Positions 1-8,132 of a stretch of DNA of 64,000 nt are shown here, piece by piece (the stretch's first letter is position 1; every line of letters begins with the position of its first letter). Position numbers and translations under genes: made by a program. This DNA is from Prevotellaceae bacterium (GTDB lineage Bacteria; Bacteroidota; Bacteroidia; Bacteroidales; Bacteroidaceae). The stretch is taken from assembly GCA_029226205.1 (NCBI GenBank), contig JAQXXT010000004.1:1-64000 (forward strand). The letters run 5' to 3'. The notes under the pieces were generated by a model. That model made no database searches. It saw only the letters and a program-made list of their open reading frames with translations, and was not told where the DNA came from.

Positions 1-1512
1 CACGGGATAGAGGTTATTATCCTCCATGAACGCATCGAAGATATCGGTACAGAGGACAACGGTCTTCGGGATCTGCACCGTGGCATTGGGGAAGTTGTTG
101 ATCTCGGGATGGAGCTTGATGACATGGTCGAGATAGGCCAGTCCACGGCCCTTACCGCCGAGAGAGCCGTCGCCGATACGTGCGAAATGAGCATATTGGT
201 CAAACTTCATCCGGTCGAAATCAGCCACGATACCGATATTCTTCATGTGTCGGTACTGCACGATGGCGTCGAAGATGATCTGCCGATGGGCATCAACATC
301 CTGCAGCTTATGCCAGGTCACCTGCTTGAGGAAGTTGCTCACGGGGAAGATGGCACGGGCACAGAGCCAGCGGCTCATGTGGTTACGGCTGATATGATAG
401 AGCATGGAGTCGTTGGGGATATCGAAGATATGATCCTGCAGTTCTTTCAGACTATGGATGCGCATAATCTCCTCATGGGTCTTCGGATCACGGAAGATGA
501 AGTCGCCGAACCCCATGTGCTCCTCCATGATATGCCGAAGGTCCACACTGAGTTTCTTCGAATTCTTGTCGACGAAACGGAAACCCTCAGCCTCCGCCTT
601 CTTCCGGTTCTCACTCTCCGCGCTCTCGAGGATCAGCGGGAGATACTCATCCTCCTTACGGATCTGCCTGAGCAGTTTCAGTCCTGCCTCGGAGTCCTTG
701 TTGTCCTTGTCACCGAGGGGAGACGGCGTGCCGTCGGCCTTCACGGGATGGAGGGGAAAACGGGCATCAGAGATCACGCCGAGGCAGTTGTCCTTATATT
801 GTTCATAGACGGCGAGGGCCTCATCATAGGTACGGGCGAGGATAACTTTCGGGCGGCCGCGCATGCGCAGGGTAGCGGCATGGCGGTTGAGGGCCTCACG
901 GGAGAAATTCTTACTCTGTACAAGGATATAATTATAAAGATTGGGAAGGATGGAACTATAGAAACGGATGGAGTCCTCGACGAGGAGGATCATCTGTACC
1001 CCACCCTCCTTGACATCATGCTCCATATTCATCTTGTCCTCGATGAGTTTGATGATGGAGAGGATCAGATTCGTATTGCCGAGCCAACAGAAGACATAGT
1101 CGAAGATACTCAGGTCTTCATTCTGCATGCGGCGCGTGATACCATGGGAGAACGGCGTGAGGACAACACAGGGGATAAGGGGGAAGGCCCCCTTGATCGC
1201 CCGCGCCACCGTGAAGGCGTCGTTGTCGGCATTGCCGGGCATACAGATGACGAGATCGATATGGGTGGACTTCAGAATCTTCTGTGCCTCCTCCGTCGTC
1301 GACACCTGTGTGAACGTCGGTGGATAGCGCAGACCAAGCTCCATATATTCATTATAGATCTTCTCCTCTACCCTGCCGTCATCCTCAAGCATGAAGGCAT
1401 CATAGGGGTTGGCGACGATGAGGACATTATAGATGCGACGCATCATCAGATTGACAAAGGTCACATCCTTGAGCAGGAACCGTGTCCACTGCTGGGGGAT
1501 CTTTTCTTCCAT
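1..1512 (-). CDS. PEP synthase-like protein with two N-terminal receiver-like domains (partial, C-terminus outside window)
   Basis: The minus-strand frame is open from ATG at 1512 to the window edge (504 codons, no stop), so only the N-terminal part is seen. Residues about 28-125 look like a degenerate receiver domain: the expected phospho-acceptor position reads ICMPG, with no Asp. Residues about 174-320 look like a second receiver domain with an acidic pair (E179, D180), a candidate acceptor Asp (D249 in VISDARFP) and a Lys (K316 in VDKNS). From about 445 the sequence ARIGDGSLGGKGRGLAYL matches the start of a PEP-synthase/PPDK nucleotide-binding domain. Bacteroidales encode similar proteins annotated as PEP/pyruvate-binding-domain proteins; the substrate is not established from this fragment. 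A promoter at 1540-1571 precedes it. Confidence 0.8.
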   Translation of the reverse strand, partial: MEEKIPQQWTRFLLKDVTFVNLMMRRIYNVLIVANPYDAFMLEDDGRVEEKIYNEYMELGLRYPPTFTQVSTTEEAQKILKSTHIDLVICMPGNADNDAFTVARAIKGAFPLIPCVVLTPFSHGITRRMQNEDLSIFDYVFCWLGNTNLILSIIKLIEDKMNMEHDVKEGGVQMILLVEDSIRFYSSILPNLYNYILVQSKNFSREALNRHAATLRMRGRPKVILARTYDEALAVYEQYKDNCLGVISDARFPLHPVKADGTPSPLGDKDNKDSEAGLKLLRQIRKEDEYLPLILESAESENRKKAEAEGFRFVDKNSKKLSVDLRHIMEEHMGFGDFIFRDPKTHEEIMRIHSLKELQDHIFDIPNDSMLYHISRNHMSRWLCARAIFPVSNFLKQVTWHKLQDVDAHRQIIFDAIVQYRHMKNIGIVADFDRMKFDQYAHFARIGDGSLGGKGRGLAYLDHVIKLHPEINNFPNATVQIPKTVVLCTDIFDAFMEDNNLYPV

Positions 1513-1539
1513 GGGCTGTCAAAAGTTTTCTTACGGAGA

Positions 1540-1571
1540 CAAAAGTAATACTATTTTCTATATTTTCCAAA
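1540..1571 (-). promoter_or_regulatory. Bacteroidota-type promoter for the PEP-synthase-like gene
   Basis: Read on the minus strand, TTTG (1571-1568) is followed after 20 nt by TACTTTTG (1547-1540), matching TTTG-N19/20-TAnnTTTG. It lies 27 nt upstream of the ATG at 1512. Confidence 0.7.
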
Positions 1572-1591
1572 CTTTATCCAAGATTATTCAT

Positions 1592-1599
1592 TACCTTTG
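1592..1599 (+). promoter_or_regulatory. -7 element for the sulfatase gene
   Basis: TACCTTTG, an exact TAnnTTTG match, lies 19 nt before the ATG at 1619. No clear TTTG is visible 19-20 nt upstream; that position holds the reverse-strand -33 of the divergent gene. Confidence 0.55.
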
Positions 1600-1618
1600 C
1601 ACGCAAAACGAGAAAAAT

Positions 1619-3538
1619 ATGATTAAAGGATTCAAAGTCTTTTTCAGAATATACCTCTCTTGGCTGCTTATATTCATCCTCCAGAAACCACTTTTCATGC
1701 TCTGGTATCATACGCTCTATGAGAAGGATACGGCCATCGACTGGCTGCGCGTCATCTGGCACGGCCTGTCGCTGGACCTCAGCGTGGTCGGCTACCTCAC
1801 CGTGATACCTGGACTTCTCCTCACGGCCATTAGCATCGTTGCGCCGCTCAAGGAAAAGGAAGAGAAGTTCTTTCGTAGTATTTTCAAAGGCTATTTTCTG
1901 CTTACGGCCTTCCTCATCGCACTCATTTTCTGTCTGAATATCGGCCTGTATGAATATTGGCAGTTTCCACTCGACAACACGCCGTTCTTCTATTTCCTCT
2001 CTTCTCCGAAAGATGCCTTCGCGAGTATCACCATCCCCATGCTCATCGGAGGTATTCTCGCCATTGCTCTGTGTACGGCAGCCATCAGCGCCCTCTTCCT
2101 CCTGCCCGGAGGGGGACGCGTTTATACTTCCCTGGGGAAAGACGGAAACAACCAATCGGCACATCCCGACTACTATGCGCTGAAGCACCGTGTCAAAAGG
2201 GCCGTGATGATGCTCGTGCTGACGGTGTTGCTCTTCCTGCCGATCCGCGGAGGTGTCACCGTCTCAACGATGAACATGGGCTATGCCTATTTCAGTGACG
2301 AGGCACCGCTGAACCATGCCGCCGTCAACCCCGCCTTCTCCCTCCTGGAGAGTCTGTCGCACCGGGAGAACTTCAAGAGCCAGTATCGGTTTATGGATGA
2401 CAAGGAAGCACAGGCCCTCGTCGCGCCGATGCTCAACACGCGTTCCGATTCCGTCCGGCAGGTGCTCCGTGACCGTTGGTTCTCCGCGGAGCGGAAAGAA
2501 GGAGGGCGCCCGGATATCTATCTCTTCATCCTTGAGTCGTTCTCACGGGAGTTGATGAAGACAGCCGCCGTACCGACGATGAACCAGCTGGCACGGGAAG
2601 GCATCTTCTTCGACCAGTTCTATGCCAACAGCTGGCGGACAGACCGTGGCATGGTCGCCATTCTCAGCGGCTATCCGGCCCAGCCGAACATGAGTATCAT
2701 GAAATACTCCCAGAAAGCAACCCATCTGCCGTCCCTCGCCGCCCATCTCCATGATGCCGGTTACACCTTACATTATTATTATGGTGGTGATGCCGACTTC
2801 ACGAATATGCGGGCCTATGTCACGGCCATGGGCTTCACGGACCTGACGAGTGACACCGATTTCCCGCTGAAACAACGGCTGAGCAAATGGGGCGTCCCCG
2901 ACGGACCCGTCATCGAGCGGATGCAGCAGCGCTATCCCCAGGAGGGACAGCTGCGGGCGCCCCGCTTCACCGTCGTTCAGACGAGCAGCAGTCATGAGCC
3001 TTTCGACGTGCCCTGGCATCATATCAAGAATGTGCGGTTGAATGCTTTCAACTATACGGACCACTGCATCGCACAGTTCATCCAATGGCTGAAGGCGACG
3101 GGCCGGTGGAAGCACAGCCTCGTCATCCTCTGTCCTGACCATCTCGGCTGCTATCCGGAGGAACTGAGCATGTACGACCTCCGTCATTTCCAGATTCCGC
3201 TGATCTTCACCGGCGGTGCCATCAAAGGGCCGCAGACGATCCACACCCTCGGCAGTCAACAGGATATTGCGGCCACCGTTCTCGGACAACTCGGTATCCG
3301 TCATGACGATCTCCGTTTCTCGAAGGACATGCTCGGCAATGGTCCTCATTTCGCTTTCTATGATTTTCCCGATGCTATGGGAATGGTCACGGAGGAAGGA
3401 GCGATACTCTACGACAACAGTAAGCAGGCTGTGGTGCCGGTGCCCCGCTCTGCGGAGGAAAAGGATAAGGTGAAAAAACTTTTACCGAGTTTGAAAGCCT
3501 ATCTGCAAGTGTTGTTCGATGATATAGATAAACGATAA
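1619..3538 (+). CDS. LTA synthase/alkaline phosphatase superfamily membrane sulfatase
   Basis: A 639-aa protein with five predicted N-terminal membrane segments (about 12-32, 46-77, 91-112, 135-162, 194-210) and a C-terminal sulfatase-type domain. This is the architecture of LtaS and related phosphoglycerol or phosphoethanolamine transferases (COG1368-like). E306 in FILESFS and T341 in SWRTDRG fit the metal ligand and the nucleophilic Thr of LtaS-type enzymes; HEPF and CPDHLG fit later metal-binding motifs. The catalytic domain should face the periplasm. The start at 1619 is chosen because the open frame upstream (from 1433) crosses the promoter and overlaps the divergent gene. A PAP2 phosphatase follows 42 nt later. 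A Gram-negative host is unlikely to make lipoteichoic acid, so the acceptor is unknown; a role in envelope glycan or lipid modification is inferred. Confidence 0.82.
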   Translation: MIKGFKVFFRIYLSWLLIFILQKPLFMLWYHTLYEKDTAIDWLRVIWHGLSLDLSVVGYLTVIPGLLLTAISIVAPLKEKEEKFFRSIFKGYFLLTAFLIALIFCLNIGLYEYWQFPLDNTPFFYFLSSPKDAFASITIPMLIGGILAIALCTAAISALFLLPGGGRVYTSLGKDGNNQSAHPDYYALKHRVKRAVMMLVLTVLLFLPIRGGVTVSTMNMGYAYFSDEAPLNHAAVNPAFSLLESLSHRENFKSQYRFMDDKEAQALVAPMLNTRSDSVRQVLRDRWFSAERKEGGRPDIYLFILESFSRELMKTAAVPTMNQLAREGIFFDQFYANSWRTDRGMVAILSGYPAQPNMSIMKYSQKATHLPSLAAHLHDAGYTLHYYYGGDADFTNMRAYVTAMGFTDLTSDTDFPLKQRLSKWGVPDGPVIERMQQRYPQEGQLRAPRFTVVQTSSSHEPFDVPWHHIKNVRLNAFNYTDHCIAQFIQWLKATGRWKHSLVILCPDHLGCYPEELSMYDLRHFQIPLIFTGGAIKGPQTIHTLGSQQDIAATVLGQLGIRHDDLRFSKDMLGNGPHFAFYDFPDAMGMVTEEGAILYDNSKQAVVPVPRSAEEKDKVKKLLPSLKAYLQVLFDDIDKR

Positions 3539-3580
3539 ACCGGGAATTACCCCGACGGTATTACATACAATAAACCGACG

Positions 3581-4213
3581 ATGAATACGATCATATACTG
3601 GGACACACAGCTGTTCCTTGCCATCAATAGGATCCATACACCATTCATGGATCATTTCATGGACCTGTACTCCGCGAAATGGGTATGGGTGCCGTTTTAT
3701 GTGGCTCTCTTCTTCGTTATCTGCGTGAGGATCAAAGACTGGAAACGAATCCTGTGGACAGCCATCGCCATCACCATCCTCATTACGCTCACCGACCAGA
3801 CCTGCGCCCATCTCATCCGTCCCTTCGTGGAACGGCTACGACCGGCGAACCTCGAGAACCCCATTCATAATATGGTACACATCGTCAATGACAACCGCGG
3901 CGGACGCTTCGGCTTCCCGAGTTGTCACAGTGCCAACAGCTGGGGCCTGACATTCCTACTGATCTTCCTGTTCCGTGACCGATGGCTGAACATTCTGATG
4001 ATCACGTGGGACATCATCATCTGCTACAGCCGTATCTACCTCGGCGTTCACTATCCCGGAGATGTCCTCGCCGCGACTCTCGTGGGCCTCTTTTGGAGTT
4101 ACCTCACTTACCGTATTCTCCGCCTTCATGTCCGCCCCGTCGCACCTCCCGACCGTTGGACCGTCGTCCCGTGGGTGACGTTCTTCATCACCGTTATTGT
4201 CTTTGCGCTCTAA
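3581..4213 (+). CDS. PAP2-family membrane phosphatase
   Basis: A 210-aa integral membrane protein with the three PAP2 signatures: R80-x6-R87-P88 (a K/R-x6-RP variant), PSCHS at 113-117 (PSGH-like, with Cys for Gly) and SR-x5-H-x3-D ending at D161 (SRIYLGVHYPGD). Family members dephosphorylate lipid phosphates such as undecaprenyl pyrophosphate or phosphatidylglycerol phosphate; the substrate here cannot be chosen from sequence. It probably shares a transcript with the upstream sulfatase (42-nt gap, no separate promoter seen), which fits a shared role in lipid-linked envelope metabolism. GC-rich repeats begin a few bases after the stop codon. Confidence 0.85.
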   Translation: MNTIIYWDTQLFLAINRIHTPFMDHFMDLYSAKWVWVPFYVALFFVICVRIKDWKRILWTAIAITILITLTDQTCAHLIRPFVERLRPANLENPIHNMVHIVNDNRGGRFGFPSCHSANSWGLTFLLIFLFRDRWLNILMITWDIIICYSRIYLGVHYPGDVLAATLVGLFWSYLTYRILRLHVRPVAPPDRWTVVPWVTFFITVIVFAL

Positions 4214-4216
4214 ATT

Positions 4217-4440
4217 CCACCGTAGGGTGCGTCCCTTGTGGCCGTCCTAACCGGAAACAACGATCAACCGTAGGGTGCGGCCCTTGTGGCCGTCCTAACC
4301 GGGAATCGTGCCCATTAGGGCGCCCACAAGGGGTGCCCCTACGGAGGCAGATGATTCCACCGTAGGGTGCGGCCCTTGTGGCCGTCCTAACCGGGATCCG
4401 AGGCCATTAGGGCGCCCACAAGGGGTGCCCCTACGATGGC
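4217..4440 (+). repeat. GC-rich interspersed repeat cluster (family A)
   Basis: Three forward units (cores TAGGGTGCGGCCCTTGTGG, starting near 4222, 4272 and 4363) alternate with two related inverted units (GGCGCCCACAAGGGGTGCC, near 4318 and 4410). Each unit can fold as a short GGCC-loop-GGCC hairpin. The cluster starts about 4 nt after the PAP2 stop and fills most of the 348-bp gap before gdhA. Confidence 0.8.
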
Positions 4441-4478
4441 AAAGTGTCATTTATTTATAGGAATTTTAACAGAAAATC

Positions 4479-4510
4479 TTTGGCGATATGCCGAAAACGG
4501 CGTATATTTG
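4479..4510 (+). promoter_or_regulatory. gdhA promoter
   Basis: TTTG at 4479-4482, a 20-nt spacer, then TATATTTG at 4503-4510: an exact match to the Bacteroidota housekeeping promoter. It lies 51 nt upstream of the gdhA ATG. Confidence 0.8.
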
Positions 4511-4561
4511 CCCATGCTAAATAGCAATAAGAAAACTAAGATCCTATAAAACCAAACAACT

Positions 4562-5899
4562 ATGAACGTACAGCAGATCATGCAAGATTTGGAGCGCAAG
4601 CATCCCGGAGAGTCAGAATATCTCCAGGCCGTGCGGGAAGTGCTCATCAGTGTACAGGACGTCTACAACCAGCATCCGGAGTTTGAACGTGCAAAGCTCA
4701 TTGAGCGTCTTATCGAGCCCGAGCGGATCATTACCTTCCGTGTGCCATGGGTCGACGATAAAGGCGAGGTACATGTCAACCTCGGCTATCGCGTGCAGTT
4801 CAACTCCGCCATCGGTCCCTATAAAGGTGGATTACGCTTCCACTCCTCCGTCAACCTCTCTATCCTGAAATTCCTCGGTTTCGAACAGACGTTTAAGAAT
4901 GCCCTCACGACACTGCCGATGGGTGGTGCCAAGGGAGGCAGTGACTTCTCCATCCGTGGCCGTTCCGACGCAGAAGTCATGCGCTTCTGTCAGGCTTTCA
5001 TGTCGGAGCTCTACCGTTATATCGGTCCCGACGAGGATGTGCCGGCAGGCGATATCGGTGTCGGTGGCCGTGAGATCGGTTATCTCTTCGGTGCTTATAA
5101 GAAGCTCACGCACCAGTGGAACGGTGTTCTTACCGGTAAAGGACTGGAATGGGGCGGCAGCCGTATCCGTCCTGAGGCAACGGGCTTCGGTGCCCTCTAT
5201 TTCGTCCGTCAGATGATGGAGACCCATGACCTTGACTTGAAAGGCAAGACTGTTGCCCTCTCCGGTTTCGGTAATGTTGCCTGGGGTGCCGCCACGAAGG
5301 CCACGCAGCTCGGTGCGAAGGTCATCACGATCAGTGGTCCCGATGGCTATATCTACGATCCCGAAGGAATCAGCGGCGAGAAGATTGACTACATGCTCGA
5401 GCTCCGTGCCAGTGGCAATGATGTCTGTCAGCCCTATGCCGACGAGTTCCCCGGCAGTCAGTTCTTCCCCGGCAAGAAACCGTGGGAACAGCCTGCCGAT
5501 GTCTATCTCACCTGTGCCACACAGAACGAGCTCAATGGAGAGGACGCGCAGAAGATCCTCGCCCGTCATCCTCTCTGTGTTGCCGAAGTCAGCAACATGG
5601 GCTGTACGGAGGAAGCCACGAAGGCCTTCATCGCTGCCCGTCAGCTCTTCGCTCCGGGTAAGGCTGTCAACGCCGGTGGTGTAGCCACGAGTGGTCTGGA
5701 GATGACGCAAAACTCCATCCGTCTCCACTGGAGTGCTGAGGAGGTCGACAAAGAACTCCATAAGATCATGCATTCCATCCACGAGCAGTGTGTCCGCTAC
5801 GGCAAAGAGCCCGATGGTTATGTCAATTACGTGAAAGGTGCCAACATCGCTGGCTTCATGAAAGTCGCCAACGCCATGATGGCACAAGGAATCGTATAA
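4562..5899 (+). CDS. gdhA: NADP-type glutamate dehydrogenase
   Basis: A 445-aa protein of hexameric GDH-I length. It catalyses 2-oxoglutarate + NH4+ + NAD(P)H <-> glutamate, a main cytoplasmic ammonium-assimilation route in Bacteroidales. Visible motifs: YKGGLRFH around residue 87, the catalytic-Lys motif PMGGAKGGSDF at 119-129, and the Rossmann dinucleotide loop GFGNVAWG near 236. NADP preference is assumed from close resemblance to the bacterial 445-aa class, not read from a diagnostic residue. Monocistronic: own promoter at 4479-4510, and a large inverted repeat 10 nt after the stop. Confidence 0.96.
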   Translation: MNVQQIMQDLERKHPGESEYLQAVREVLISVQDVYNQHPEFERAKLIERLIEPERIITFRVPWVDDKGEVHVNLGYRVQFNSAIGPYKGGLRFHSSVNLSILKFLGFEQTFKNALTTLPMGGAKGGSDFSIRGRSDAEVMRFCQAFMSELYRYIGPDEDVPAGDIGVGGREIGYLFGAYKKLTHQWNGVLTGKGLEWGGSRIRPEATGFGALYFVRQMMETHDLDLKGKTVALSGFGNVAWGAATKATQLGAKVITISGPDGYIYDPEGISGEKIDYMLELRASGNDVCQPYADEFPGSQFFPGKKPWEQPADVYLTCATQNELNGEDAQKILARHPLCVAEVSNMGCTEEATKAFIAARQLFAPGKAVNAGGVATSGLEMTQNSIRLHWSAEEVDKELHKIMHSIHEQCVRYGKEPDGYVNYVKGANIAGFMKVANAMMAQGIV

Positions 5900-5908
5900 A
5901 GCCTCAAA

Positions 5909-6025
5909 CCTCTTGCAGGGGCCGTCCCTTGTGGCGGCCCGATGCCCGTTAGGGCATTCTGAAAGGAGGCTTTCTTTCGGCGTAACCGCCGACGGGCCGC
6001 CACAAGGGACGGCCCCTGCAAGAGG
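5909..6025. repeat. 33-bp perfect inverted repeat after gdhA (family A variant)
   Basis: Arms 5909-5941 and 5993-6025 are exact reverse complements over 33 bp, separated by 51 nt. The arm carries the family A core variant GGGGCCGTCCCTTGTGGCGG. It lies 10 nt downstream of gdhA and could act as an RNA 3'-end stabiliser or terminator, though no U-tract follows. Twenty-nine bases of the left arm recur identically at 27086-27114. Confidence 0.9.
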
Positions 6026-6051
6026 ATCAAAGCAAATGTATCCCCAAATCC

Positions 6052-6082
6052 TTGTCCGGCTAAAATATTTTTTGTAATTTTG
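6052..6082 (+). promoter_or_regulatory. Promoter of the RlpA-like gene
   Basis: TTG at 6052-6054 (CTTG context), a 20-nt spacer, then TAATTTTG at 6075-6082. The -7 element is 14 nt before the ATG. Confidence 0.65.
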
Positions 6083-6096
6083 CAAAAAATAAGCCT

Positions 6097-6573
6097 ATGG
6101 TCAAAAAGCTGATTTTCATATTCTTCGCATTCCTGTCCCTCTATGCCTCCGCTCAACGGAAGGTACAGCATGGCCAGGCGACGTATTATTCCCGCCGGTC
6201 TACAGGAGCAAGGACGGCGAGTGGAGAACGGCTGCACCATGACTCCCTCACCTGCGCCCATCGCAATCATCCCTTTGGAACCCTGCTTCGTGTGACGAAT
6301 ATGAAAAACGGCAAATCGACGGTCGTACGCGTCACTGACCGTGGTCCCTTCGGCCGTGGCAAGGTCATCGACCTCAGTTACCGTGCCGCACGGGAGATCG
6401 GCATGCTCTCCAGCGGCATTGCTACAGTAAAAGTAGAGGTAATAGAGAAAAAACAGGATAAGGGTATCCCCTATCGTACAAACGAAGAAGTCAGTCTGCC
6501 CAAATATGAATTTGAACTGGCTGACTTCAAACCGGAGAAGATTCAGGTCCCCCGGAAACCATTACATAAATGA
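6097..6573 (+). CDS. RlpA-like double-psi beta-barrel protein (septal ring lytic transglycosylase family)
   Basis: A 158-aa exported protein. Residues 1-20 form a signal peptide (hydrophobic LIFIFFAFLSL, cleavage after ASA). Residues about 27-105 match the RlpA double-psi beta-barrel: GQATYYS, the TASGERL loop, AHRNHPFGT and VRVTDRGPF with the conserved Asp-Arg-Gly. Family members cleave peptidoglycan glycan strands lacking stem peptides, but there is no SPOR domain here and activity is unproven. There is no lipobox Cys, so it is probably periplasmic rather than a lipoprotein. It is convergent with the next gene across a 19-nt gap. Confidence 0.87.
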   Translation: MVKKLIFIFFAFLSLYASAQRKVQHGQATYYSRRSTGARTASGERLHHDSLTCAHRNHPFGTLLRVTNMKNGKSTVVRVTDRGPFGRGKVIDLSYRAAREIGMLSSGIATVKVEVIEKKQDKGIPYRTNEEVSLPKYEFELADFKPEKIQVPRKPLHK

Positions 6574-6592
6574 ACGTCCTATTGAAGAACTT

Positions 6593-7453
6593 TTATTCTT
6601 TCTTCGTAGGAATATTAAACTCCGACACTTTCGTACATGTCTTGCCATTTGCCAGGACACTGACACAGAACTTTGCGTAGCCATTTTTCAGTCGACTGTC
6701 GGCCTGGATGACGGCGGTATAACGAATACCTTGTCCGGCACCGATACTCTCCACTCTTACGCTCGGGGAGATGTAGATATGGCGGTTCTTATAGAACTCC
6801 ACGACACAAGGGATAGCGCCATAGACCGTCCGGTTGCCGGTATTCCAGATCTCGAAGACCATACGGGCATCCTCGCCACGCTGCAGGGCACCATCACCAT
6901 TACTATCGATGAAACGGGCATTGCGGATCTCGAGACTGGGCAGTGCAGTGACGGTAGAAGTTCTACCGGCAGACGGCATTGAACCATTCTGCTGACCCTT
7001 ACCAAGGGTGATACGGTCATCACCACTGTTATTGGCATTGAAGCCACTCTGCTCACGCCAGCCTTCAGCGTCATCACGCGTCGTATCAATAGGCGTGGCA
7101 TCACTCTGAGCCTCGTAACGACGGGAATAGTTCCGATCCTCATTCTCGTAGCCGTCACAACCGTAAGAGCCTCTCGTGCCCACCTCGGCCTGACGCTCAC
7201 GGACAGCCTCGTCGACAGCAGCGGCCTGACGACGGTCGGCCTGACTGCCAATAGCGGCACCGGCGACAGCACCACCGACAGTACCAACAATCTGGCCAAT
7301 ATCTGAGCCACGCCATCCACCGGAGAGATCTCCGATAGCTGATCCGAGCACACCACCCAGCATAGCGCCGGAGTAAGCACCGGCACCCGTATAGCTGTCA
7401 CAGCTGCTCAACAGAAGGGCAGAGACAGCCAATGTGATCATGAACTTTTTCAT
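6593..7453 (-). CDS. Glycine-zipper lipoprotein with EF-hand-like loop
   Basis: A 286-aa lipoprotein. The start at 7453 gives MKKFMITLAVSALLLSSC, a signal peptide with a lipobox-type Cys at residue 18; an upstream in-frame start would only lengthen the N-terminus without a better signal. Residues about 22-70 are Gly/Ala-rich (GAYSGAMLGGVLGSAIGD, GGAVAGAAIGS), a glycine zipper as in outer-membrane lipoproteins. After a polar linker (about 80-165), DSNGDGALQRGED resembles a calcium-binding EF-hand/dockerin loop and is followed by an Ig-like beta-rich domain to the C-terminus. Function unknown; an envelope-structure role is inferred. Confidence 0.8.
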   Translation of the reverse strand: MKKFMITLAVSALLLSSCDSYTGAGAYSGAMLGGVLGSAIGDLSGGWRGSDIGQIVGTVGGAVAGAAIGSQADRRQAAAVDEAVRERQAEVGTRGSYGCDGYENEDRNYSRRYEAQSDATPIDTTRDDAEGWREQSGFNANNSGDDRITLGKGQQNGSMPSAGRTSTVTALPSLEIRNARFIDSNGDGALQRGEDARMVFEIWNTGNRTVYGAIPCVVEFYKNRHIYISPSVRVESIGAGQGIRYTAVIQADSRLKNGYAKFCVSVLANGKTCTKVSEFNIPTKKE

Positions 7454-7477
7454 AAGCCTTTTATTTTTATCTGACTG

Positions 7478-7485
7478 CAAAAATA
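7478..7485 (-). promoter_or_regulatory. -7 element for the glycine-zipper lipoprotein
   Basis: TATTTTTG on the minus strand fits TAnnTTTG and lies 24 nt upstream of the chosen ATG. It overlaps the alternative upstream start, supporting the internal ATG at 7453. No clear -33 is seen. Confidence 0.5.
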
Positions 7486-7500
7486 ATCATTATTTTCCAT

Positions 7501-8064
7501 ACTTCACAGCCATTTTCCCTAATTTAACATAGGGGAAACCCTAAAGAACACAAAAAAAAGTTTTGTATCACTCCCTCAATTCCGACACAAAATATTCTCA
7601 CGAGAAATTTCTATTCTAGAAAGGAAGTAAAAGGAAATGATATCCTTACATGACAAAACAACAATAGGAATTCAGAAAACAGCATAGAAAAAATATTCTG
7701 CAACGTGTTTAGAAAATTATCTACGTAAGATACGATCGTATCTAACGGAGATAATTCCATAAATGGAATGAATAAATTTACAAGACAGTAGAAAAGCAGG
7801 GCAATATTACATAATTATCCGGATAATTATGCTGAATAATCGACCATTCAAAAGCCATAATTTATCATTATACTGATACTCAGCAAGATACAAACACTAT
7901 CAAAAATTCCGAATAATCCACCAAATGCCCGATCGATGAATAATACGTGAATCCTAATCATTTCTCCAGGGGAAGAAATGAGTTAGTATAGCCTGTCACT
8001 GACACAATCAATCCTTTACAGGGCGTGGTTAGGTAGAATGAAATAATAGAAGCAAAACACATAG
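7501..8064. other. AT-rich gap with short perfect palindromes
   Basis: No credible gene on either strand. It holds AGATACGATCGTATCT (7728-7743, perfect 16-bp palindrome), ATTCCAT-AA-ATGGAAT (7754-7769) and a 22-bp perfect palindrome centred on ATCCGGAT (7810-7831). None has a U-tract, so they are not obvious terminators. They could be regulator-binding sites or remnants of an insertion. Confidence 0.6.
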
Positions 8065-8099
8065 AAAAGGGGTGCAGAACATGGTCTGCACCCCTTTTT
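8065..8099 (-). terminator. Terminator of the ribosomal superoperon (possibly bidirectional)
   Basis: A 14-bp stem (8065-8078 with 8085-8098, GGGGTGCAGA/TCTGCACCCC core) with a 6-nt loop, flanked by A and T runs on both sides. It sits 34 nt beyond the rplQ stop codon. Confidence 0.85.
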
Positions 8100-8132
8100 A
8101 GGTGATGAATGAGTAGAGTTATGAATAGTGAA

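Noticed and set aside
109-1548. Long plus-strand open frame (479 codons) opposite the PEP-synthase-like gene
   Set aside because: Its product is low-complexity Asp/Leu/Ile/Glu-rich sequence with no recognisable domain, as expected from the antisense of a codon-biased gene. The minus strand gives clear receiver and PEP-synthase motifs.
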